Shown here: positions 30,242-38,593 of the stretch, piece after piece
How positions within the stretch are numbered: position 1 is the stretch's first letter
Layout: the number at the start of each line of letters is the position of its first letter
Source: Verrucomicrobiota bacterium
Lineage (GTDB): Bacteria; Verrucomicrobiota; Verrucomicrobiia; Limisphaerales; JAFGQR01
Direction of reading: 5' to 3'
Assembly (NCBI GenBank): GCA_016935555.1
Contig: JAFGQR010000066.1
Location: 1-64,000, forward strand
Length of the DNA stretch: 64,000 nt
Notes under the pieces: generated by a model
What the model was told of the DNA's origin: nothing
Database searches by the model: none
Seen by the model: the letters and a program-made list of their open reading frames with translations, nothing else
Translations under genes and position numbers: made by a program

Positions 30242-31519
30242 ATGCACACCAGCATTGCAGCGGGCACTCAGGAAACGGCGGCCGAGCGCGAACAATTCGA
30301 ATGCCTCAAACAATTCCAGTCCGCCGGACGCGGCTTGTGGAGCGACGTGCCCGACCGCGATTGGAGCAGTTGGACCTGGCAGCTTCGCCATCGGATCACT
30401 GACCCGGCCGAGTTGAGCGCGCGGATGCCGGCGCTGACCCCCGAGGAACGCGCCGGCGCGCAACTGGCCAACACCAGGCTGGCGATGGCCATCACGCCCT
30501 ACTTCTTCAACCTCGTGGATCCCGCCGATGTGAACTGCCCGATCCGGCGGCAGGTGATTCCGCGGCTGTCCGAGACCGTGACGGCGCACGGGGAAATGAC
30601 CGATCCCTGCGGGGAAGACTCGCATTCGCCGGTGCCGGGCCTGGTGCATCGCTACCCGGATCGCGTGCTGTTCCTGGTGACCGACCGCTGCGCGACCTAC
30701 TGCCGCTACTGCACCCGCTCCCGGCTCGTCAGCAACGCCACCGGCTACGATTTTCATCCGGACCTCGACCGCCAGCTGGATTACATCGCGCGCACCCCGG
30801 CGGTGCGTGACGTGCTGCTCAGCGGGGGCGATCCTCTGCTGCTGCGCGACGAGAAACTCGAAACCCTCCTCAGCCGCCTGCGCGCCATCCCGCATGTCGA
30901 GCTGATCCGGATCGGGACGCGGATTCCGGTGTTTCTGCCGCAGCGGATCACGCCTGAATTGTGCGCGATGCTTCGGCGGTTTCACCCGTTGTTTCTGAGC
31001 ATCCACTCCAACCATCCGCGGGAATTGACCGTCGAGGTGCGCGCCGCGCTGGAGCGCCTGTCCGACGCCGGCATTCCCTTGGGCAACCAGTCCGTGTTGC
31101 TGCGGCAGGTGAACGACGACCCAACGGTGATGAAGGCGCACCTGCACAAGCTGCTGATGTGCCGGGTGCGGCCCTATTACCTCTACCAATGCGACCTCAT
31201 CGCCGGATCCTCCCACCTCCGCGTCCGCGTCGCCAAAGGCATCGAGATCATGAACCGCCTCCGCGGCCACACCACCGGCTACGCCCTGCCGCAATACGTG
31301 ATCGACGCCCCCGGCGGCGGCGGCAAGGTGCCCATCACGTCCGAACATGTCCTCAGCCGCACCGCCGACCGCATCCTGCTCCGCAACTTCGAAGGCCGCA
31401 TCTTCGAATACCCCGAAACGCCAGACCTCGCGCCCGCCGCCGCCGCGCCGCGCGACGCCTTCCCCCCGCGCGGCTTTGCCCGCGAAGCGCTGCGCGGGCC
31501 GGCGCCGGTGCTGCGATAG
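30242..31519 (+). CDS. kamA: KamA-family radical SAM aminomutase (lysine 2,3-aminomutase-like)
   Basis: A 425-residue PLP- and [4Fe-4S]-dependent radical SAM enzyme. The cluster motif is C150-x3-C154-x2-C157 (CATYCRYCTR), and the PLP lysine is K362 in DAPGGGGK. The two aspartates that bind the lysine side-chain amine in the clostridial enzyme are conserved (D318 in YQCD, D355 in VIDAP); from memory, glutamate 2,3-aminomutase replaces them. The C-terminal CxCxxC zinc motif of the clostridial enzyme is absent, and the tail is Pro/Ala-rich. The product would be beta-lysine or a related beta-amino acid; an EF-P-lysine-type role is also possible. nth and a lipoyl-ligase gene follow closely. Confidence 0.87.
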   Translation: MHTSIAAGTQETAAEREQFECLKQFQSAGRGLWSDVPDRDWSSWTWQLRHRITDPAELSARMPALTPEERAGAQLANTRLAMAITPYFFNLVDPADVNCPIRRQVIPRLSETVTAHGEMTDPCGEDSHSPVPGLVHRYPDRVLFLVTDRCATYCRYCTRSRLVSNATGYDFHPDLDRQLDYIARTPAVRDVLLSGGDPLLLRDEKLETLLSRLRAIPHVELIRIGTRIPVFLPQRITPELCAMLRRFHPLFLSIHSNHPRELTVEVRAALERLSDAGIPLGNQSVLLRQVNDDPTVMKAHLHKLLMCRVRPYYLYQCDLIAGSSHLRVRVAKGIEIMNRLRGHTTGYALPQYVIDAPGGGGKVPITSEHVLSRTADRILLRNFEGRIFEYPETPDLAPAAAAPRDAFPPRGFAREALRGPAPVLR

Positions 31520-31543
31520 GCGGAGGGCGCGCGGTCTCCTGCC

Positions 31544-32278
31544 ATGCCCCGCGAATCGTTACCCGCCAAAGCGGCGCGCGCGCATCGGGTTTTCGCGCTC
31601 CTCCGGCGGACGTATCCGGAGGCCCGCTGCGAACTGGGCCACCGGACCCCGCTGGACCTGCTCATCGCCACCATGCTCTCGGCGCAATGCTCGGACCGGC
31701 AGGTGAACCTCGTCACCACCCGGTTGTTCGAACGCTACCGCACCGCCGCCGATTACGCGCAGGCGGATCCCGAGACGCTGGCGCAGGCCATCCGCCGCCT
31801 CGGGCTCTTTCGGATTAAGGCCCGAAACATCCAGGCGTGTTGCCGAAGGCTCCTCGCCCACCACCGGGGCCAAGTCCCGAACACCATGGAGGCGTTGCTC
31901 CAACTCCAGGGCGTCGGCCGCAAAACCGCCAACGTGGTTTTGGGCAACGCCTTCGGAGTCCACGCAGGCATCGTCGTGGACACCCACGTCGCCCGCCTGT
32001 CACGGCGGCTCGGATTCACCCGGGAACGGGACCCGGCGAAGATCGAGCAATCGCTGATGAGACTCGTTCCGGCCGACCAGTGGACGATGGCAAGCCACTG
32101 GCTGATCTGGCACGGGCGCCGCCGCTGCAGCGCCCGAACCCCGGACTGCGCGCATTGCGAGATCGGGGCGGACTGTCCCCGGGTGGGGGTGGGCGCAAGG
32201 ACTCTCCGGGAGCGGCCGTCGCCCCGCCCCAGGGCGGTGCGGGCTGCGCCGGGCGGCGCGCGGCGGACCGCGCGTTGA
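31544..32278 (+). CDS. nth: endonuclease III
   Basis: A 244-residue DNA glycosylase/AP lyase for oxidised pyrimidines. The helix-hairpin-helix LQGVGRKTANVVLGN carries the catalytic K127, D146 lies in VVDTHVARLSRRLG, and the [4Fe-4S] cluster is bound by C195-x6-C202-x2-C205-x5-C211. The core is the normal 210 residues; an Arg/Pro-rich tail of about 30 residues is added at the C-terminus. The gene follows kamA by 24 bases and precedes the lipoyl-ligase gene by 19, so the three may share a transcript although their functions are unrelated. Confidence 0.96.
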   Translation: MPRESLPAKAARAHRVFALLRRTYPEARCELGHRTPLDLLIATMLSAQCSDRQVNLVTTRLFERYRTAADYAQADPETLAQAIRRLGLFRIKARNIQACCRRLLAHHRGQVPNTMEALLQLQGVGRKTANVVLGNAFGVHAGIVVDTHVARLSRRLGFTRERDPAKIEQSLMRLVPADQWTMASHWLIWHGRRRCSARTPDCAHCEIGADCPRVGVGARTLRERPSPRPRAVRAAPGGARRTAR

Positions 32279-32297
32279 GAAGGACTGAGGAGGCTCC

Positions 32298-33011
32298 ATG
32301 AGCGAGGCTGTTTGCGAACGCTGGTATTGTCTTCGGTCCGGGAAAGGCGGCAGTGCCTTCAACATGGCGCTGGACGAGGCGCTGCTGGAACATGGCGCGG
32401 CGCTGGGCCGGCCGGTGCTGCGGCTGTATGGATGGACGGAGCCCGCCGCCACCTTTGGTTATTTCCAGCGTTATGCCGACGTCGAAGTCATGACGACACT
32501 TCGTCCGCTGGTTCGCCGGCCCACGGCCGGCGGGCTGGTGCCCCACGACGCCGATTGGACCTATAGCCTGGTGATTCCGCCGGCGCACCGGTGGTATGCG
32601 CTTCGAGCCGTCGAGAGTTATCGCCGGCTGCACCAGTGGCTGCGACGCGCCTTTGCCGAGCTGGGCGTGCCCACCACGCTCGCCCCGGCCCGGCGCAAGG
32701 ATCGCCCCGGCCAGTGCTTCGCCGGCGCCGAACAGTCCGACCTCCTCATCCAAAACCGCAAAATCGCCGGCGCCGCCCAGCGCCGCAACCGTCAGGGATT
32801 GTTGATCCAGGGATCCGTGCAGCCGCCCCCCGGACTCCCGCGCGGGCGGTGGGAAGACGCCCTGTGCGCCGTGGCGGTCCGCGAGTGGGGGGTGGCGTGG
32901 ACGCGCTGGGATGCGCCGCCGGAGGTGCGCGAACGCGCCGAGGTTTTGGTGCGGCAGCGGTATGGCTGCGCGGCCTACAACCGGCGCCGCTCGACGGGCG
33001 CGCCGGACTGA
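32298..33011 (+). CDS. lipoate-protein ligase / octanoyltransferase family protein (LplA/LipM-like)
   Basis: A 237-residue member of the biotin/lipoyl attachment fold. NMALDEALLEHG, the substrate loop RRPTAGGLVPHDADWTYSL and the lysine region NRKIAGAAQRRNRQGLLIQG (K155) are visible. C140 in GQCFAG is where LipM octanoyltransferases have their nucleophile. It should attach lipoate or octanoate to the E2 or H proteins. The RRxTGG loop is altered to RRPTAGG. An AGGAGG ribosome binding site lies 4 bases before the ATG, one of the few clear Shine-Dalgarno sites in the window. LplA and LipM cannot be told apart with confidence. Confidence 0.85.
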   Translation: MSEAVCERWYCLRSGKGGSAFNMALDEALLEHGAALGRPVLRLYGWTEPAATFGYFQRYADVEVMTTLRPLVRRPTAGGLVPHDADWTYSLVIPPAHRWYALRAVESYRRLHQWLRRAFAELGVPTTLAPARRKDRPGQCFAGAEQSDLLIQNRKIAGAAQRRNRQGLLIQGSVQPPPGLPRGRWEDALCAVAVREWGVAWTRWDAPPEVRERAEVLVRQRYGCAAYNRRRSTGAPD

Positions 33012-33062
33012 CTCGGGCGCTTCGGGCCGAGGCCGGCGGAAGCCGGGTCCGGTCGGAGCGCG

Positions 33063-34157
33063 TCAGTCGTCGAGCAGCCGGTACCAGTTGTCGCGCTGGT
33101 GCGGTTCGTAGCCCAGTTCGCAAATCAGGCGGCGCATGTCGGAGACGGTCATGCGGAAGCGGGCGCCGGCCTGGCGGACGACGTTTTCCTCGATCATGAT
33201 GCTGCCCAGGTCGTTGGCGCCGTACGTGAGCGCCACCTGCCCGATCGCGGGCCCCTGGGTCACCCACGACCCCTGCACGCTGGGGAAATTGTCCAAATAA
33301 ATGCGCGCCAGGGCCTGGGTGCGCAGGTAGTCGTGAGCGCCCGCGGCCGGCGCGTTAAGCCGCGTGTTCTCGGGCTGGAACGTCCAGCCGATGAACGCGG
33401 TGAATCCCCCGGTCTTGTCCTGCTGCGCCCGGAGGCGCTCGAGGTGTTCCAGGCGGTCCTCAAGGGTTTCCACGTGGCCGAACATCATCGTGGCCGTCGT
33501 GCTCAGTCCCATCCGGTGCGCCGTGTCCATCACCTCCAACCACTCGTCCGCCGTCGCCTTCCGCGGCGACACCCGGCGCCGCACCCGGTCCACGAGAATC
33601 TCCGCGCCGCCGCCGGGAATGGAGCCGAGGCCAGCCCGGACGAATTGCCGGAGGATCTCGGCCAGGGGGAGCTGAAACAGGTTGCGGAAATGGATGAACT
33701 CGCTGGGGCTGAACCCGTGGATGTTGATCTGCGGAAAGCGGGCTTTGATGTGCGCCAGCAGGTCGAGATACCACTGCAGCGGGAGCCGCGGATGATGCCC
33801 GCCCTGGAGCAGAATCTGCGTGCCTCCGAGCGCGATCGTTTCCTCGATCTTCCGGTCCATGGCCTCGTGGGAGATGACGCAGGCATCGGGATCGCGCTCG
33901 GTCCGGTAGAAGGCGCAGAAGGCGCACCCGACCGTGCAGACGTTTGTATAGTTCACATTGCGGTCGACGATATACGTCACAATCCGGTCGCCCCGCCCGG
34001 CGTAGGCGTCCGCGCGAGCCAACTGGCGCCGCCGGTCCGCCAGCGCCCCCAGCTCCACCAGCGGCAGGCCATGCAGCCGCAGCGCCTCCGCGGCGGCAAT
34101 CCGCTTGCCGTCCCATACCCGCTGCCGCAACTCGTCCAGCGCCGACTCGGTTCCCAT
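33063..34157 (-). CDS. mqnC: cyclic dehypoxanthinyl futalosine synthase
   Basis: A 364-residue radical SAM enzyme of the futalosine route to menaquinone. It cyclises dehypoxanthine futalosine. The cluster motif C74-x3-C78-x2-C81 (NVCTVGCAFCAFYR) is followed by ALGGTQILLQGGHHPRLPL and GLGSIPGGGAEIL, which together identify the MqnC/MqnE/CofH group; IVTYIVDRNVNYTNVC and the length point to MqnC. Menaquinone would serve membrane respiration. No other mqn gene is in the window. The start ATG is preceded by TATGCT at 6 bases, suggesting a leaderless message. It is divergent from hrpA. Confidence 0.93.
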   Translation of the reverse strand: MGTESALDELRQRVWDGKRIAAAEALRLHGLPLVELGALADRRRQLARADAYAGRGDRIVTYIVDRNVNYTNVCTVGCAFCAFYRTERDPDACVISHEAMDRKIEETIALGGTQILLQGGHHPRLPLQWYLDLLAHIKARFPQINIHGFSPSEFIHFRNLFQLPLAEILRQFVRAGLGSIPGGGAEILVDRVRRRVSPRKATADEWLEVMDTAHRMGLSTTATMMFGHVETLEDRLEHLERLRAQQDKTGGFTAFIGWTFQPENTRLNAPAAGAHDYLRTQALARIYLDNFPSVQGSWVTQGPAIGQVALTYGANDLGSIMIEENVVRQAGARFRMTVSDMRRLICELGYEPHQRDNWYRLLDD

Positions 34158-34163
34158 CGCCCC

Positions 34164-34191
34164 AGCATAGCGCGGCGGCGCAGGGACACAA
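34164..34191 (-). promoter_or_regulatory. promoter of mqnC, leaderless
   Basis: On the minus strand TTGTGT (34191-34186) and TATGCT (34169-34164) are 16 bases apart, and the -10 ends 6 bases before the ATG at 34157. The start of transcription would fall on or next to the start codon. Confidence 0.5.
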
Positions 34192-34265
34192 GCCGTGCCG
34201 CCACGCGGCGCCGCCGCCGATTCTTGTTTTCCTGGCGGGCGGCGCGGGCCCAGAATGGCGCCGCC

Positions 34266-37200
34266 GTGCGCGCGTCGTCATCGGTTGAAGAGCTGAAACG
34301 TCTCCTGCCGCAGTGCCTGCTGCCGGACCAGGTGCGCCTGGGACGGGGGTTGGCGGACGGCCTGGCGCGGCGGCTTCGGGGCGAGCCGGCGCCGATGCCG
34401 CTGGCGCGCTGGCTGGCGCAGGCCAGGGCGTCGATTCGCCTGCGCGAGCAGCGCCGTGCGATCTTGAAGCACCTGGCCTACCCCGGCGCGCTGCCCATCT
34501 CGGCGAGGAAGGACGAGATTGTCGCCGCGATCCGGGCGCACCCGGTGGTGGTGGTCGCGGGCGAGACCGGCTCGGGCAAGACTACCCAGCTTCCCAAGAT
34601 GTGTCTCGAAGCCGGCTTGGGGCTGCGCGCACAGATCGGGTGCACCCAGCCGCGGCGAGTGGCGGCGCTGTCCATCGCCCGGCGCTTGGCCGAGGAGCTG
34701 GGCATGACCCTGGGCCGGCAGGTCGGGAGCAAAATCCGGTTCGCAGACCACACGCGGCCGGAAACGAGTGTGAAGGTGATGACGGACGGGATTCTGCTGG
34801 CGGAGGTGCAGGCGGACCCGCTGCTGGCCGATTATGAGGCGATCCTCATCGACGAGGCGCACGAGCGTTCGCTGAACATCGACATCCTGCTGGGCTTCCT
34901 GAAGCTGCTGCTGGCGCGGCGCGACGACCTCAAACTGATCATCACCTCCGCGACCATCGATACCGAACGCTTCGCACGCGCGTTCAACCATGCCCCCGTC
35001 ATCGAAGTCTCCGGCCGCCTCCACCCCGTCGAGGTCCGCTACGCGCCGCTCGACGAGGGCGCGGAGGCGGCGGGGGACGTCACGTATGTGGACGCCGCCG
35101 TCGACGCCGCGGGCGCCTTGCTGGCGGAACCCCAGGCCGGCGACGTCCTGGTGTTCATGCCGAGCGAACGCGATATCCGCGAAACCTGCGAGCGGCTTGC
35201 AGCGCGGCATCGCGACGCGGTGGAGGTGGTGCCGATGTTCGGGCGGCTGGCGGCTGGCGACCAGCAGCGCGTGTTCAGCCCCGGCCCGCGCCGGCGCGTG
35301 GTGGTGGCCACCAACATCGCCGAGACCTCGCTCACCGTCCCGCGCATCCGCTATGTCGTCGACACGGGGCTGGCGCGCATCAGCCGCTACCACCCCGGCA
35401 CCCGCAGCCGGCGGCTGCCGATCGAACCCATTTCGCAGAGCAGCGCCGACCAGCGCCAAGGCCGCTGCGGGCGCCTGGGGCCCGGCATTTGCCTCCGGCT
35501 CTACGCGGAAGCCGATTACCAGGCCCGCCCCCGCTACACCGAGCCCGAGATCAGGCGCTGCGATCTGGCGGACGTGCTGCTGCGCCTCAAGGCCTTCCGC
35601 CTGGGCGAACTCGAGACCTTCCCCTTCCTCGAGCCGCCCACACCCCAGGCCATCGCCAGTGCCTACCAGCTGCTCCAGGAACTCGGCGCCCTGGACGAGT
35701 CCCGCCACCTCACCCCCCTCGGCCGCGACCTGGCCCGGCTGCCCGTCGACCCCGCCGCCGGCCGCATGATTCTCGAAGCCCAACACCAACACGCCCTCCC
35801 CGAAGTCCTCGTCATCGCCGCCGGCCTCAGCATCCAGGACCCCCGCGAGCGGCCCCTCGAACTCCGCGACGCCGCCGAAACCGCCCACCGCCGCTTCGAG
35901 GAGCCGCGGTCGGATTTTCTGACGCTGCTGAACATCTGGAACGCCTACCACGACACCTGGGAATCGCTGAAAACCCAGAACCAACTCCGCAAGTTCTGCA
36001 AAGCGCACTTCCTCTCCTTTCTCCGCATGCGGGAATGGGTCGACGTCCACGCCCAATTGGAAGAGGCCGTCCAAGACCTGAAGAACGACTGGAGCCGGGA
36101 ACGCCCAATTCCCAACGCCGCAAATCCGCCTCCCGAGGCCTCCACAACCGTGCCCGAGCAGGCCGCAACCCGGCACGGACTGCGCGCCGGGATGCCGCTG
36201 GGGGGCCGCTGGTATGCGGCCATTCACCGTTCGATTCTCACCGGGCTGTTCGGTCATGTCGCCCGCCGCGAAGAGCGCAACCTCTACCGCCTCGGCGGCA
36301 ACAAACAGGCCATGATCTTCCCCGGGTCCGGCCTGTTTGAGAAACCGGGCGGCCGAAGTGCCGGGCCGGGGCGCGGCGCCCCGGCTGTGGGGGGCGGTTC
36401 CGAGGCGGCTCGACGGGCGGGGGTGCGGGGCGGGGGGGGCATGGTCGATCACGGGCCATCGAACGGCCGGCGCGAGGGGGACAGCGCGCCCTGCGCGGAG
36501 CAAGGACAGGGGGGGCGGGCCGGCCAGCCGCCGTGGCTGGTCGCGGGCGAGCTGCTGGAGACGTCGCGGTTGTTTCTCCGCAGGGTGGCGGAGGTGGATC
36601 CGGAGTGGGTGATCGAACTGGGGCCGCACCTGGTCAGGGTGACCCACGAGCATCCGCGGTGGGAGCGCAGGGCGGGGCGGGTGCTGTGCACCGAGCGGGT
36701 GCTGTTGCGGGGGCTGGTGTTGCGCGAACGGCCGGTGGGCTACCTGCAAATCAACCCCGCCGAAGCCACGGAGATCTTCATCCGCGCCGCGCTGGTGGAG
36801 GAGGACGTGGACGGGCGTTACGCGTTCCTCGAGCACAACCGCCGCCTGCGCCGCAAACTCGAGCTGTGGCAGACGCGCATCCGGCATCGGGCGGGAGGCG
36901 ACCTGGGCGAGGCGCTGTTTCGGTTCTACGCCGGCCGGCTGGAGCGCGTGGGGTCCGTGCACGATCTGAACCGGGTGCTGAAGGCGCAGTGCAACCCGCA
37001 GTTTCTGTGCGCGACGGTGGCGGATCTGCTGGGGGATGCGGCGGCGGCGTACGACACGGCGGCGTTTCCGGACGCAGTGCGGGTGGGAAGCGCGGCGGTG
37101 CCGCTGAGCTATGCGTATGCGCCGGGGGAGGAGGAAGACGGCGTGACGTTTCGCCTGACCTATGCGCTGGCGGAGGTGCTCGCGCCCGGGCAGCTGGACT

Positions 37201-38420
37201 GGCTGGTGCCGGCGCTGCGTGAAGAACGCGTCCTCCACCTGCTGGAGGCCCTGCCCAAAAACCTGCGCCGCCCCCTGGTCCCGCTGCCGGCGTGCGCGCA
37301 GGCGATCGCGCAGGCGATCGATCCCCACGCCGGCTCCGTGCTGGGCGCCATCCGCCGGCTTGTGCGGGAGCGCCACGGCGTCGACATTTCCGAGGCCGCC
37401 TGGCCCGTCGCCGCACTGCCCCCCCATCTGCAGCCGCGCTTCGAAATCGTCGGAAGCCACAACCAGACCCTCGCCGCCGGTCGCGACCTGCACGAGGTCT
37501 GCGAACGGGCCCGGCAATCCACATCCCCGTCCGAAACCGGCGCCCTGAAGCGGGCGCTCGAACGCTGGGAACGCCGCGGCCTCACCGCATGGACCGTCGG
37601 CGATCTTCCCGAACGCTGCCTCGTCTCGGAAACCGGCGGGGTGCCGTTTCATCTGTATCCCGGGCTGCACTTCGATCAGGTCGAGGTCGGCCTGCGCCTG
37701 TTTCGCCGCGCGGAGGAGGCGACCGCGGCCAGCCGCATCGGGGTGCCCCGGCTGGCGGAACGCGTGTTGCACGGGGATCTGGCCCGAGTGCAACAGGATC
37801 TTCGCGCCCTGCGGCAGTTCGCTCTGCTCCATGCGCCGCTCGGGCCAGTCGAGGAACTGATCGAGACCGCCTGGGACAACGTGCGCGCGCATTTGCTCGC
37901 CCCGCCCGACGTTCCGCCGCGCACCCGGCAGGCGTTCGACCGCTACGTGGAAAACATCCGGGCACAGGCCGCCGGCCTGGGGCCTGTCTTCCTTGCGCGC
38001 GTGGGCGCCGTTCTCGAAAAACGCCAGGAAACCCTGAACTGCCGGCGCCCGTTTCCGGAACTGCGCGCCGCGGTGGAGAGGCTGGTGCCGCGCCGGTTTC
38101 TGCGGGCCATCCCGTTCCGGCAGCTCGGGCATGTTCCGCGCTACCTGAGGGCGTTGCAGATCCGCGCCGAGCGGGCGGCGCTTAACCCTGCCAAGGACGC
38201 CGCAAAACGTGCGCAGGTGCAACCCTACGCCGCCGCAGTGCAACGGCTTCTCAGCCAGCCCCCTCCAAACCCCGAGGCCCTGCGCGCCCGCGAACATTGC
38301 CGGTGGCTGTTCGAGGAATTCAACGTGTCCGTGTTCGCCCAGGAACTCGGCACCGCCATGCCGGTTTCGGCCAGGCGCCTGGACGACGCCCTGCGCGAAG
38401 CGCGCCGTCTCATGGGGTGA
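34266..38420 (+). CDS. hrpA: ATP-dependent RNA helicase HrpA-like (DEAH box)
   Basis: A 1384-residue DEAH-box helicase (E. coli HrpA has 1300). Walker A is GETGSGKTT, motif II is IDEAHERSLN, then SATID, NIAETSLTVPRIRYVVDTG and QRQGRCGRLGPG. The helicase-associated and OB-fold regions and the long HrpA-specific C-terminal part follow. Between residues about 690 and 755 there is a Gly/Arg/Ser-rich low-complexity insertion (GGGSEAARRAGVRGGGG) not expected in HrpA. The start is a GTG at 34266; an open frame continues far upstream but is antisense to mqnC. HrpA rescues stalled or colliding ribosomes in E. coli; that role here is by analogy. Confidence 0.92.
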   Translation: MRASSSVEELKRLLPQCLLPDQVRLGRGLADGLARRLRGEPAPMPLARWLAQARASIRLREQRRAILKHLAYPGALPISARKDEIVAAIRAHPVVVVAGETGSGKTTQLPKMCLEAGLGLRAQIGCTQPRRVAALSIARRLAEELGMTLGRQVGSKIRFADHTRPETSVKVMTDGILLAEVQADPLLADYEAILIDEAHERSLNIDILLGFLKLLLARRDDLKLIITSATIDTERFARAFNHAPVIEVSGRLHPVEVRYAPLDEGAEAAGDVTYVDAAVDAAGALLAEPQAGDVLVFMPSERDIRETCERLAARHRDAVEVVPMFGRLAAGDQQRVFSPGPRRRVVVATNIAETSLTVPRIRYVVDTGLARISRYHPGTRSRRLPIEPISQSSADQRQGRCGRLGPGICLRLYAEADYQARPRYTEPEIRRCDLADVLLRLKAFRLGELETFPFLEPPTPQAIASAYQLLQELGALDESRHLTPLGRDLARLPVDPAAGRMILEAQHQHALPEVLVIAAGLSIQDPRERPLELRDAAETAHRRFEEPRSDFLTLLNIWNAYHDTWESLKTQNQLRKFCKAHFLSFLRMREWVDVHAQLEEAVQDLKNDWSRERPIPNAANPPPEASTTVPEQAATRHGLRAGMPLGGRWYAAIHRSILTGLFGHVARREERNLYRLGGNKQAMIFPGSGLFEKPGGRSAGPGRGAPAVGGGSEAARRAGVRGGGGMVDHGPSNGRREGDSAPCAEQGQGGRAGQPPWLVAGELLETSRLFLRRVAEVDPEWVIELGPHLVRVTHEHPRWERRAGRVLCTERVLLRGLVLRERPVGYLQINPAEATEIFIRAALVEEDVDGRYAFLEHNRRLRRKLELWQTRIRHRAGGDLGEALFRFYAGRLERVGSVHDLNRVLKAQCNPQFLCATVADLLGDAAAAYDTAAFPDAVRVGSAAVPLSYAYAPGEEEDGVTFRLTYALAEVLAPGQLDWLVPALREERVLHLLEALPKNLRRPLVPLPACAQAIAQAIDPHAGSVLGAIRRLVRERHGVDISEAAWPVAALPPHLQPRFEIVGSHNQTLAAGRDLHEVCERARQSTSPSETGALKRALERWERRGLTAWTVGDLPERCLVSETGGVPFHLYPGLHFDQVEVGLRLFRRAEEATAASRIGVPRLAERVLHGDLARVQQDLRALRQFALLHAPLGPVEELIETAWDNVRAHLLAPPDVPPRTRQAFDRYVENIRAQAAGLGPVFLARVGAVLEKRQETLNCRRPFPELRAAVERLVPRRFLRAIPFRQLGHVPRYLRALQIRAERAALNPAKDAAKRAQVQPYAAAVQRLLSQPPPNPEALRAREHCRWLFEEFNVSVFAQELGTAMPVSARRLDDALREARRLMG

Positions 38421-38545
38421 GCAGTCTCCGTGAATTCGTGGGTGGCCCCTCCGCCCGGAAGACCCCCTCCTGTGACGCTTCAGGGAAAATGCTGAAGTCT
38501 GAAGAACTGTCTTCTCGCGTTGGCTGAGGAGAACGATCCAGTCGA

Positions 38546-38578
38546 TCCCAAATCACAAATCCGGATTCCGAAATCCGA
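38546..38578. repeat. degenerate short tandem repeat (AAATCCG-type)
   Basis: Between the convergent hrpA and HEAT-like genes there is a run of near-repeats, read as AAATCAC, AAATCCGG, ATTCCG and AAATCCGAG. The base composition is clearly more AT-rich than the surroundings. No coding or terminator function is evident. Confidence 0.5.
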
Positions 38579-38593
38579 GCGCGGTGGGGCGGC

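Noticed and set aside
34278-38297. A 1339-codon open frame on the minus strand
   Set aside because: It mirrors hrpA, whose motifs are unmistakable; the antisense product has no domain signature.
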